Assembly: GCA_003194525.1 (NCBI GenBank)
Contig: NBIV01000218.1
Coordinates: 80,039-144,038 of the forward strand
DNA length: 64,000 bases
Direction of reading: 5' to 3'
Source of the DNA: Gracilariopsis chorda
Lineage: Eukaryota; Rhodophyta; Florideophyceae; Gracilariales; Gracilariaceae
Part shown: positions 22,193 to 33,902 of the stretch, in pieces
Layout of the letters: each line of letters begins with the position of its first letter
Numbering within the stretch: the first letter of the stretch is position 1
Notes under the pieces: model-generated
The model's input: only the letters and a program-made list of their open reading frames with translations
Told to the model about the DNA's origin: nothing
The model's database searches: none
Program-made: the position numbers and the translations under genes

Positions 22193-25100
22193 GTGTGGTA
22201 TAATACGCAATGTTGTTATTGCTTTTGTGGGCCGTGTTCCTAATACCGAAAGCACGATAAGAGTTTTAGAAGAGAAGCCTTCTCTATCAAGGAAGGCCAG
22301 CCAATATGCAATGCTTAGATAGGGTTCGATACACAGGCGGAAAGGAAGACTTCGTCTAATGGGGAATTTGTTCGGTTCCGAGAATCGCGGTCCTTATATA
22401 GTGAGATGCGGATCCTACATATTGTGCGCCTTACTCTTTTTCCCCCTACTTCTCCCTGAACGGTATTTGACTATCACAATCCTAGACGCCGTGCACCTGG
22501 AGCTGATGCATATCTCAGTGCGAGTCCTTTGGAATTGTTTGTTTCAATGTCTTTGCTGTATGAACGGTACAAGTAAGATATCAGGTACACAAACGAAAAA
22601 CACGACACGTGACTTTGTGTTAAGGATACACATCCATGTTCACAGCATATGTCAAAGACCGACCACCAGGAGCAATTCCGATGAGTATGACCTACACGTG
22701 CTTGTTTGAGGCAGTCTGTTTAGTAAATGCTATCAAGGGCTACACGGCAGTCCTTTTGAAATGGGCGGGCAGTGTTCAAGAGCAGCACCAGTGAGTCATG
22801 CCGCAGTGCGAAATGGAGCAGAGCGAGGGTCGAGTCTGGCGAGGTCGTTGTCACAACGAAAATATCGAGCGCATTTCCAAATAGGTAAAGGTTGAGTTCC
22901 TTGGTTTCCTGCGGAAAGAGAAGTATCTATAGACGATACTTCTACCCACAATTCAGCAATTAGGCATTGAGGGCCCATAATAAGCAACAACAACAAAGGT
23001 TGAGAAGGACATAGTAGGTAGAGGGGCAGAACCTCTATCATAGAGCTTCATCGCTAAACTATTACTCCGTTGGGATAAACAGTAACAAAGCTTCCCTAAC
23101 CCTTGCTAGATTCGTGTTCGGGCATATGGTTCGTACCCCTGGTAACTGCCATCATTCCCTTGGCGCCTTGTACCCTTCCATAGTACGACGCCGTACAAAG
23201 CTTTTTCAACTTCCAGTGCTCCGAACGTCCCAAGCTATCCACACAAGAGGCCTTCCATACATATTGCGGCCTGTTTTCTCCGTAAACCACTCTTCTAAGT
23301 TCACTCCTTCCACACGTATGGCAAGGAGAGAGCGTGACGGACTCTGCTCATAATGCCACTGACAAAGAAATCGTGATTTCTGGGCTTCAGGGCATGTGAA
23401 ACCCGTACCAAGGTATACAAGCCGATTCCTCTCGGCTCAGAATTTTCTTTCGCTGAGACAGGCACGCCACAAGAAGCCGAGTTGCAGATGCCAATTAAGA
23501 TACTGCGCCAGATCCTTCGACACTGGTTTCGAGGCGTCCGGGTCTCCGTTGGGGACATTGCGCGAGTCCATTTCGCTCCAACCGCCTAATGCCATATGTG
23601 GCGCAAAGCGGTCGGAACGGAGTCAAACGTGCCACTGGAACGCGGCGGGAACGTGGCGCGCAAGACCTAAAATTGGGTTCGTTCCTATAGTTATTGTTTG
23701 AGTGGTGGCAAAGAAGTTGTTCCGTGGCATATGGTCCCCGCTGAAGCAAAGCAGTTTTAAGCAATCAACTAAGGGAATGGTCACCTTGCCACTCGGATTC
23801 CCACCATTTAGGTGTTCCCAAAGAGCACGCGAGCTATTGCATAGTCGGTACATTTGCCAAGTCGAAGGATATGTGTGAGTATGTGCGTGAGTGTGTTTAT
23901 ACTGCATAAAATATTTGTTTTGGGCATCGTGATTAATAGGCTGCTTCTGTGATCCGAAACTAAGGTGTGAAGCCCGCTCTCGCTTTTTATGCAGTACATC
24001 TCAACGAAAGTGTGACGGACTTCTAGCAATCCGCTAACCTTTAACCGCTACTCCATCTCGTAAACGATGTACAGTCGACCTGCGATGCGTTAATTCGTCC
24101 CGCTGGACTGTACGAAATAATGCACAAACAGAACAGGGCTCCGCAAGCGTCAACGCTAAATGGAGATGCGCTTGGGTCTACTAGGGAACTTTACCATGAA
24201 GTAGATAAATGGTCTTCTACATCCTAGGAGCTCATACTGTTGTCACAGAATTCCGCTCATGTAAACCAACACACATACAAAGAAGGCGTCGAACCCCAGA
24301 AGTTCCATACGAGCTAACTTTGAAGGTTAGGATTTGACTGTATGAGTGGTCCATGTTGTTCTTGTTTGATGCAGGCGGACGAGGCCTAACTCCGACATAC
24401 TCTCTAACAGCTCGTCTCTGCGACAAGGACCACGTTCTCGAAGCAGATCAACTTGCCGATACATTTTGCTTCATCTCGACTTGCATCAACATGAAGGTCG
24501 GCACACCACGACGGGCAGATTAGTAACGTTGTGCCTAAAGCGGGACCATTGGCGATTCCCCCGTGATCCCTCAGCGAAGAAATAATCTCGCGGTCCATAA
24601 ATCACATCACGCACACAAACATAGCCGATGACACTCTCCAAGACTTCCTTTACTCCTGAAGTTACAAGGGTAGGGCTTGTGTCCGCAGAATGCAAGCAAG
24701 AGGAGAGTCAAGAAATAAGTGCCAGACCACATCTGAGCCGCAGTGGCGTAAGCTCCCTCATGGGCATTCAAAGAGAACAGGCAAAGCCAAGAGAAATATC
24801 CTTTTCGAAGCCTGCAACTCGGCAGCTTTGCCGGCTATCACTGTGTTGCCAACTGCTGAAGAAAGACTTCTATGTCCGGCATTATCCCCACCGATACAAC
24901 GATGTACGCTGTATCTTTGTGGCTAAGGACGCCGAGAATGTACGAAATATAAAGCGAGCTGCCAGAAAAAGTACGTCGCGGTATACATCGAACTGAAACG
25001 AGTATGCAGTTGAGGGTTGTCGTTATACACCTCTACCCTTCACAATTGTATGTCTCGAAATCCTTTTTGGAAGGGCAGCAGTCTAGTCTTCTACCCTTGG

Positions 25101-25227
25101 TAAAATAGATGCGCAAGATGTACATTGCTTATCGCTGTAGCTGGGTAAGTGTATTGTGAACAACGGAAATCATGTATGGTTTACAAAAGCTCAATTAACT
25201 TATTATCTGTATACGTAAACATGGCCT

Positions 25228-27054
25228 TTACTTTGCTAAACGTTCAAAGAAGCGCTCAGTTTGCTCAACCATCTCGTTCTTACAAGCAACTTCCTGGCTC
25301 TCTCCGGTGTCTTTCTTCCACCGCAACAGCACAGTACTTTCCACCATCCCAGAGTCATGAAGTGCTTGCAATGCTAGACCTCCATGCTTAGACGAAGCAT
25401 CAGAGAGCGGTGGTAAGAAGTTCACACTTCTGCCAATGTAGACCTGAGCAGCAAGCAGAATTGAAAACTGAAGCTCACGTGGAAGTGTGCCATACACCTT
25501 GATCACTGGAGAGCCAACGTATCTCTTAAAAGACTCAACAATAGTATCAGCTGAACTCATGAACAAACAATCCAATCCCACTCGCACTATAACCCGCATC
25601 AAACTCGTATCCGCAGTCTTAGAATTGGATCGAAGAAGGTTCTCAATCTTCTCACCAGGTGCCTTGCTTTCGATAAGCTCTTTCAGTTGACCTTCTAATG
25701 CAAGGTAGGGAACAAGGAAAGAAATATTGTTCTGACTTAACATATCTGAAAGCTTGCTTAACCCTCGCATAGGATTCCAAAGGCACATGTCAGCAGCTAA
25801 GTCGATGTGTAGCCGCTCGGCCACCTGTCGTACCATGTCTTCTCTCTCCTTTTCATCTGGTACCGAAGCACTTAGTCTTCCGGAAAGCTCGGCAAAGGTA
25901 TGTACAGCCAAGTTTGCCCGTCGCTTCGGGTCTTCAACTTCTTGGAGATCACGTCCCAAGAACTTCAACCCAAAGTCCTTCCTATTACTCGGATCTAGCT
26001 TGCTAGTAGCGGCTGTAGCGCCGATAAATCTCCCCAGAAACTCACCACAGCGTGGGTTGTCAATCTCCATATCAGAAAGCTTACGAACAAGTTTGGAAAA
26101 GCATTCGCAGAAAATAGTCCCCTCGATTGGTGAGTCCACTAGACCTGCAAATAACTCGATACTCTTTTCCTGGTGTGTGATCTTCGAACTGAACGTCGCC
26201 ATTAGTGCCTCATGCACAAACCCTTTGTAGTTGGGAGCTTTGACTTCGTCTGCAAGAATTTCCTGCACTTCACTTACTGACGGATTACTCCAGTACTCCT
26301 CCATCGCTCCCTTTGCCTTCCTCTTCAAAACCTGTGGGTCCATTAACGCTGACTTAGGCGTAGGCGCCTTCGGAGCTACTTGATGTTGTGGTCTACGAGA
26401 TACGGGTTGCCAGAAAGTTGATTTCACCCGTCTCGGATCAGCAGCCTGTGTAGCCCCACTTGCATCCTTGTCTGAGAGTACTCCAAACGAACCAAATGAA
26501 GAGCCTCCTGGTCTCAGAGATCCTACGCGAGAAGCTGATGTCCCAGGCCGAAGGCTCACAGAAAAGCCGCCAGAAATACCCGACAGAGACCGGCTCGGTT
26601 GTCTCTCTAGAGTTCTGTCCAGCCGAGTTTGACCAGACGTGGATCGAGGTTCTGATGGCATGGTCATACGTGGAACGAAGCCTTGCGGAGCACGGTCACG
26701 ACTTCCCATGCCACCGCGACCTCTTCTCTCCCGCGCTGCCTGTTGAGCTTCGTGCTTCTTTCGTTCTTCCTCTTTTGCTTGCTTATGGATCTCGGCAATA
26801 GTCTTTGCGCTTGTTTTTTGTCGCCGTACCTTCCACCCATTTGCACGCTGGTCAACAAGGTCTTGGATCATGAACCTTATTCTAGCCGGGAGGGTGAAGT
26901 CGCGACTAAGGTAATCAAAGCGACAGAAGTACTCGTTAATGACTTTAGATGCGCCAGGGTTCGTCGAAATCTTTGCCCCGGTCTTGCTAACCAGTTTGCA
27001 CAAAGCTTCCAACACATCCTCTTCTTTGCTCTCGATGCCCAACTTGAGCAATCT
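25228..27054 (-). pseudogene. 5'-truncated eIF4G copy, unit 3
   Basis: Same fragment as in units 1 and 2, joined to segment B at 27054/27055. Contains the MA3 and W2-like regions but no MIF4G core. Confidence 0.85.
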
Positions 27055-27215
27055 GGAAGGGTAGCACCTCTTGCCCTCTGTCCAAAGCCAAAAAAGGAAC
27101 GGCTTCTTCTGCTTGAAAAACGACACCTCGTGATAAACAAGAAGTTCCCCCTTTATTGTTTCACATGTGAATATGGCTGATGGAACAAGCCACGGTTTGA
27201 CGCTCGCAACACGCA

Positions 27216-27797
27216 TTAGATGTCGGAAGTCATAAACGAAGAAGGGATGGCAACCTTTTCGCCTGGTTTGAAGGGTGGGAGACCAAGGTATGGGCAACTG
27301 GCACATCGGAAGGCATCCCCGAGAGAACAACTACCGCACGAGCTTTTTTGTGGTTTCGATTCCTGCTGCTCTTTTTCGTACACCTCTGCAAGCCCGCATG
27401 AACAATCCTTGCACGGTTTACGCTTTCCTTTGTCATCAGTGGAGCATCCTTTGCCATCGCCATCTGGAATTCCGTCTCTCTGAAGAAGGTCGTCTTCATC
27501 GACGAGTGGTACTTGCTCGTTAGACGAAAGAGCGGCCGCCCAAGCACTGGACTTTGATGCCTGCGGAGCGCTGGCAAGAGAAACAGAGGTACCTTGTTCG
27601 TAATTTGGAAGGCTTGCGCTCAAAGTAGACTGCGATGCTTTCTTGATGTCGATGAAACCCGCCAAAGTCAAGCGAACTTTCACTTCTTCTGGGGATTCTG
27701 AAGGCGGGATTGTTACAGCAACCTGAGTTCCCGGACTTGCTGATGACGCATATGCTGTCAGAGATTCCTGGTCAACCTTTGTAAGTGCGGCTATCAT
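27216..27797 (-). CDS. DRE2: Dre2/anamorsin, unit 3
   Basis: 193 aa, intact, same protein as the unit 1 copy, with both cysteine clusters complete. With unit 1 this gives two potentially functional Dre2 genes in the window. See the unit 1 entry for motifs and function. Confidence 0.88.
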   Translation of the reverse strand: MIAALTKVDQESLTAYASSASPGTQVAVTIPPSESPEEVKVRLTLAGFIDIKKASQSTLSASLPNYEQGTSVSLASAPQASKSSAWAAALSSNEQVPLVDEDDLLQRDGIPDGDGKGCSTDDKGKRKPCKDCSCGLAEVYEKEQQESKPQKSSCGSCSLGDAFRCASCPYLGLPPFKPGEKVAIPSSFMTSDI

Positions 27798-28031
27798 AGT
27801 GATTAACGAAATCAAACGAAGTCCGATGAAGCTCAGAAAACGGAATCGCCGGAATGCTTTGGTCTGTTGCGTCTTCCGCTGCTCTTCCAGGATTTCGTTC
27901 TGACCGGGGTGACGACGATGGCCGCCTTGCGGCCCCCGTCGTCAGTTCCATTGGTTACTGACCATAGAAATCAAGATGACATCAGTGTCGCAGCAGTACA
28001 CTGACATGAGCACCTCCTGTGCGTACTGATA

Positions 28032-28247
28032 AGGCCGCTTTCTACGTTTGAAAATGGACATGCGTTCTTGGCACTGCACCAGGAAAGAAATAAACATAAT
28101 TCATGTTCCCTTAGCGAAAAATTAAAAGCAAATCTGATAGAACGATTCTGGCAGTGTCTCGTCCGTGGGGTCGCTCAAGAGCGACCCCAAAATCGTGGAC
28201 AATGGACAAGATAGATTTTTGTCCATTTCCATATGTGGAAAGGGCCT
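28032..28247. mobile_element. MITE copy, unit 3 (216 bp)
   Basis: Same element as at 8976, flanked by TA (28030-28031 and 28248-28249), with the internal GGGGTCGCTC palindrome. Confidence 0.8.
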
Positions 28248-30300
28248 TACATACTTGGGTATCCACTCTAGCACTGCGTTCAAGTAGGCTACCATGTACG
28301 TGTAGTGGGCCTTGCTGGGAAAAGATTTGGCGCCACAGCCGAAACTTGGTGCTTCCAAGAACGACAGCCACACCTGAGACCGCGTTGGAAGTCAAGGAAC
28401 CGTGATGGGTCTCTGATTCAACGCAGATGCCAAGAAAACGTGATACGCCAGATCTGCCTTGACGCTGCGCGCCTTTCTACAGACGTATTCTGGAGGACGT
28501 GGTGGAAATCCCGGAGCAACGTGAGGAGTGGACGGGACGCGTCAGCAGCGAAATGGATCCGATTTCGGCCTCCCTGCAGAAGCCTCACGCCGCATTGGCA
28601 TTGTGAGGGTATGCTGGACTGTCATGAAACAAGGATGCTGCAAGTGGGATGAAGCAATCATTGCCGATGTTACAAAGATCTGATTGTTCTTAGAAGAACC
28701 ACTTACGACGCCGTAATTGTGTGTTTAGCTGCGATGCCGAGCTAACACCTATATCTGTAGAGGGTAACAGATTAGGCAGTAAGGCATCGCAACAACAATA
28801 AATCACAACATGACTACCACCACCAACGCAGATGCCGTTATCAACACTTGCACCGTGCATCAACCCTTCGAAGCTCTTCGAAATTCTCCTAGTAATCACT
28901 AGTTCAGTGGCGTTAGAATCATTTCGAAAAACGACTTTCACATGCTTGTCCACGACGCCCAATTGACATTTGGTTGTACACATTGGAAACTCTTTGCGCC
29001 CCATACTTCGTCTAGCACCATCCGAATCATCAGTAAGAACATGGCCAGAGAAGTTGCTGGTTGATCTGGAGAGAGAGGGTTTTTCTTAGATCAGTCTCTA
29101 CCGCAGTCTCGGAATTATGGACAGGAGTCCACATGAACACGCGCGGAGATCGCATCCCTTTTACCACATGTTCAACTTGTCCCCTTCCCAACTCACCTTT
29201 TCACGTTCAAACCGCGCTCTCCTCGCAGGTTTTGGACCCTGCCTGTCATTCGGGAGATGTTGAGCAATATCTGAAGAGTGGTGACCATAATATACAGAAA
29301 GTACAACGGCTATTAGCTGCAAGTGCTGCATCGGTCATCCCTACTCCGTATTTCTACGTTGCGGACTTTCACGAGACAGGTGCGTCGTCTCGGATGAAGG
29401 CCGTCAGGCGACTGAACGTGCTTGGAATGTACTGCTATCAGAACATAGAAGCGTACCGGTCCCTTTTTCAGTATACCCATATTTTCCAACTCAATGCCGT
29501 AGCACGAGCATCTACAGCAGCTCAAACCCCGGGCTCAAAACATCAATCGTTCCCAGCTCGTACTGCGTGTCTGTATCAATGGGGAGCCGTGAATACCGTC
29601 ATTCCTGACATTCAGATAGCGTGAGCATGAAAGACCGAAGGGAGAAAGTGCGCATCATGCAACATTGCGCAACATTGCCTTTTACAGCTAATTTGAAGGA
29701 GAGTAACGTCTTACTGTAGGTCGGGTGGTTGTAGACCCTGGTCTGTGCTTGGGGCTCTACATCTGGATAGCAAATGGTAGCAGTGTACCAAGCGTAGGCA
29801 GCAAAACACTAAAGGCACAGTGCAAACGGTGCTGATGTTGTTTGGCCGGAAGCGTCTGCACATGGGGAAATATGTACCAAGGGTACTGCTGATCGCAGTC
29901 ACCATGTATGATACAGGTCCGAAGAATGTCCCGTGCAAATTGCTGAAAATCGGACATTTTCTGTAGCCTTCACCACTAATGTGTTAAACTTTGAAGCACA
30001 TTTGGAGTGAGAAGCCATAATTTTGCTCCCCCAGTAGACACGGATTCATCCGTTTAGCTATGCACCATGAAAAGAGTTAGCAATCGATCCTTCTGAGTTG
30101 GAGCAGCACGTGCAAAACGAACGTCTCTCTCTCCAAGTTGGACATTCCAACTCTTCGTGACCTAGAGCTTCGTTTTGCTTCCTGGCCCTGACCCGTATTG
30201 TGGCTGAATCTCACTTCAACGGCAAAGTACTGCCAGCTCCGTCCTCATTCAAAGGCCCACCCTCCTTATCTTAAAGTTGATTCGTTCTACATCAAGAATA

Positions 30301-31257
30301 ATGACTACGAGCAGAGTTTATGGAGTCAATCGTACGTCGGCACGCTTCACAGTGAATGGATATATTAGCACGTTTACTCCGATAGGCAGTTTCAAATCGG
30401 CCAAAACTTGCGGAACCAGGCGTATGAAAGCAATTCATGGCTTCCGGGCTGTTGATAGTTCATCTGATTCCTTGGCGTATCCAACCGGGAAAAGAAAGTC
30501 TGACACTAGAGTGTTTCTCGATATTGGGTTTAGAACCGGAGAAGTCATATCATTGCCTCAGGAGGAATTCAAACACCTCCGTGCTCTTCGCTTCAAAAAC
30601 GGTGACGAATTCGTTTTATTCAATGGAGCAGGAGATTCTGCTACAGCTGCTCTTCAAAACAAAACAGCCGTTGTCCTCGAAGCTCGTTATAAAACCACCC
30701 ATTTGAAAGCTCAGTTTTCGGCACTTATAGCGGTACCGAAAACTGGATCGAGATCAGACTCTATTGTCGAAAAACTCACTGAACTTGGTGCTGATTGCAT
30801 CACTTTCATGAGGACTAAGCGAACCATTGCAACTATGCCATCCGCAAACAAGCTAGAGAGATGGAACCGCATTGCAATAGCCGCTTCAAAGCAGTCTTTA
30901 CGAGACGTACCTCCAGAGATAGCCGCTATAGACTTTTCCAGCGCCTTGGAAACTGTAGTTCTGCATCCCTTGCCATTCCTGCTATGTTCTATGGGAGATC
31001 TCTTGCTAAGCAGTTCTTGTCAGACTAGGATACGAAGAGAAAAGCAAGCTTTGGTGATTGTTGGACCAGAAGGGGGATTTGAGATGTCAGAAGCTAGGCA
31101 GCTAACGGAGGCTGGGGCAATCCCAGTATCTCTGGGGAGTAATAGACTACGAATCGAGACTGCTGCAATTGTCTCGGTAGCACTTATTAGCCAAATTCTT
31201 TACACGACTATGATCAGGGAAGATGAAGCCAGCAACAAGTCTAAAAGTCACACTTGA
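30301..31257 (+). CDS. rsmE: RsmE-like 16S rRNA (m3U1498) methyltransferase, organelle-targeted, unit 3
   Basis: 318 aa from the ATG at 30301; upstream in-frame sequence starts only with TTG. Residues ~1-75 are basic and Ser/Thr-rich and look like an organelle transit peptide. The remainder matches the RsmE SPOUT family: an N-terminal PUA-like part (FKHLRALRFKNGDEFVLFNG), the central EKLTELGAD segment, and the C-terminal AdoMet-binding trefoil knot with VGPEGGFEMSEARQL and SLGSNRLRIETA. RsmE methylates N3 of U1498 in bacterial 16S rRNA; here plastid or mitochondrial small-subunit rRNA is the likely substrate. This is the only unbroken copy of three in the array. Confidence 0.88.
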   Translation: MTTSRVYGVNRTSARFTVNGYISTFTPIGSFKSAKTCGTRRMKAIHGFRAVDSSSDSLAYPTGKRKSDTRVFLDIGFRTGEVISLPQEEFKHLRALRFKNGDEFVLFNGAGDSATAALQNKTAVVLEARYKTTHLKAQFSALIAVPKTGSRSDSIVEKLTELGADCITFMRTKRTIATMPSANKLERWNRIAIAASKQSLRDVPPEIAAIDFSSALETVVLHPLPFLLCSMGDLLLSSSCQTRIRREKQALVIVGPEGGFEMSEARQLTEAGAIPVSLGSNRLRIETAAIVSVALISQILYTTMIREDEASNKSKSHT

Positions 31258-31437
31258 ATCCTTGTTCATTCATAATTGTAGACTTCCTGTGGGTGACTAC
31301 CGCTTTTGAGTGACGTATACAGCAACATTTTGCAAGCCGAGAACCTCCGACTAAGACGACGAAAATATGTCCATGACGTCCATAACGTTTCGAAAAGCTT
31401 TCCCTTCACTATTCGCATGAACCAGTGCCAACGAGTC

Positions 31438-31722
31438 TCAACAGCTACAACACCATGCACAAGTTTTTTTGCAGCATTTCTTCTCAGGGGTTTTCACAAA
31501 AAACCTCGGTCTCATCCTGAGCTTGAATTTACCAGGGATTGGAAACGGTTTGCAATTGCAATGAGATGTGTGCGAAGATTTAGAAGATGAACTGGATGAC
31601 TTCGATGAGCAATGAGACGTGGACGAAGAACTGCAATAACACGAATGTTGACTGGGAGGGACAACATTCAATGTTTGCTGTTGAATAAGAAAGAATGGTT
31701 GCATTCCGCAGTTGCCGCACAT
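31438..31722 (-). CDS. Small Cys/Ser-rich ORF, unit 3
   Basis: Identical to the ORF at 12380-12664; convergent with the intact RsmE gene. Unrecognised. Confidence 0.3.
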   Translation of the reverse strand: MCGNCGMQPFFLIQQQTLNVVPPSQHSCYCSSSSTSHCSSKSSSSSSKSSHTSHCNCKPFPIPGKFKLRMRPRFFVKTPEKKCCKKTCAWCCSC

Positions 31723-33902
31723 GTGTGGTATAATACGCAATGTTGTTATTGCTTTTGTGGGCCGTGTTCCTAATACCGAAAGCACGATAAGAGTTTTAGA
31801 AGAGAAGCCTTCTCTATCAAGGAAGGCCAGCCAATATGCAATGCTTAGATAGGGTTCGATACACAGGCGGAAAGGAAGACTTCGTCTAATGGGGAATTTG
31901 TTCGGTTCCGAGAATCGCGGTCCTTATATAGTGAGATGCGGATCCTACATATTGTGCGCCTTACTCTTTTTCCCCCTACTTCTCCCTGAACGGTATTTGA
32001 CTATCACAATCCTAGACGCCGTGCACCTGGAGCTGATGCATATCTCAGTGCGAGTCCTTTGGAATTGTTTGTTTCAATGTCTTTGCTGTATGAACGGTAC
32101 AAGTAAGATATCAGGTACACAAACGAAAACACGACACGTGACTTTGTGTTAAGGATACACATCCATGTTCACAGCATATGTCAAAGACCGACCACCAGGG
32201 AGCAATTCCGATGAGTATGACCTACACGTGCTTGTTTGAGGCAGTCTGTTTAGTAAATGCTATCAAGGGCTACACGGCAGTCCTTTTGAAATGGGCGGGC
32301 AGTGTTCAAGAGCAGCACCAGTGAGTCATGCCGCAGTGCGAAATGGAGCAGAGCGAGGGTCGAGTCTGGCGAGGTCGTTGTCACAACGAAAATATCGAGC
32401 GCATTTCCAAATAGGTAAAGGTTGAGTTCCTTGGTTTCCTGCGGAAAGAGAAGTATCTATAGACGATACTTCTACCCACAATTCAGCAATTAGGCATTGA
32501 GGGCCCATAATAAGCAACAACAACAAAGGTTGAGAAGGACATAGTAGGTAGAGGGGCAGAACCTCTATCATAGAGCTTCATCGCTAAACTATTACTCCGT
32601 TGGGATAAACAGTAACAAAGCTTCCCTAACCCTTGCTAGATTCGTGTTCGGGCATATGGTTCGTACCCCTGGTAACTGCCATCATTCCCTTGGCGCCTTG
32701 TACCCTTCCATAGTACGACGCCGTACAAAGCTTTTTCAACTTCCAGTGCTCCGAACGTCCCAAGCTATCCACACAAGAGGCCTTCCATACATATTGCGGC
32801 CTGTTTTCTCCGTAAACCACTCTTCTAAGTTCACTCCTTCCACACGTATGGCAAGGAGAGAGCGTGACGGACTCTGCTCATAATGCCACTGACAAAGAAA
32901 TCGTGATTTCTGGGCTTCAGGGCATGTGAAACCCGTACCAAGGGTATACAAGCCGATTCCTCTCGGCTCAGAATTTTCTTTCGCTGAGACAGGCACGCCA
33001 CAAGAAGCCGAGTTGCAGATGCCAATTAAGATACTGCGCCAGATCCTTCGACACTGGTTTCGAGGCGTCCGGGTCTCCGTTGGGGACATTGCGCGAGTCC
33101 ATTTCGCTCCAACCGCCTAATGCCATATGTGGCGCAAAGCGGTCGGAACGGAGTCAAACGTGCCACTGGAACGCGGCGGGAACGTGGCGCGCAAGACCTA
33201 AAATTGGGTTCGTTCCTATAGTTATTGTTTGAGTGGTGGCAAAGAAGTTGTTCCGTGGCATATGGTCCCCGCTGAAGCAAAGCAGTTTTAAGCAATCAAC
33301 TAAGGGAATGGTCACCTTGCCACTCGGATTCCCACCATTTAGGTGTTCCCAAAGAGCACGCGAGCTATTGCATAGTCGGTACATTTGCCAAGTCGAAGGA
33401 TATGTGTGAGTATGTGCGTGAGTGTGTTTATACTGCATAAAATATTTGTTTTGGGCATCGTGATTAATAGGCTGCTTCTGTGATCCGAAACTAAGGTGTG
33501 AAGCCCGCTCTCGCTTTTTATGCAGTACATCTCAACGAAAGTGTGACGGACTTCTAGCAATCCGCTAACCTTTAACCGCTACTCCATCTCGTAAACGATG
33601 TACAGTCGACCTGCGATGCGTTAATTCGTCCCGCTGGACTGTACGAAATAATGCACAAACAGAACAGGGCTCCGCAAGCGTCAACGCTAAATGGAGATGC
33701 GCTTGGGTCTACTAGGGAACTTTACCATGAAGTAGATAAATGGTCTTCTACATCCTAGGAGCTCATACTGTTGTCACAGAATTCCGCTCATGTAAACCAA
33801 CACACATACAAAGAAGGCGTCGAACCCCAGAAGTTCCATACGAGCTAACTTTGAAGGTTAGGATTTGACTGTATGAGTGGTCCATGTTGTTCTTGTTTGA
33901 TG

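Larger units (their letters stand above)
14846..24371. repeat. Tandem unit 2 (9,526 bp)
   Basis: Near-identical to unit 1. Shares with unit 3, against units 1 and 4, the variants GACGAGGCC, AGCTCGTC, GCAGATCAAC and ACTTCCTTTA in the first ~300 bp. Segment A ends at 17528. Confidence 0.95.
24372..33902. repeat. Tandem unit 3 (9,531 bp)
   Basis: Near-identical to units 1 and 2 and the only unit in which both Dre2 and RsmE are unbroken. Segment A ends at 27054. It carries a private substitution at about 24904 (CGATGTACG for CGATCTACG). Confidence 0.95.
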
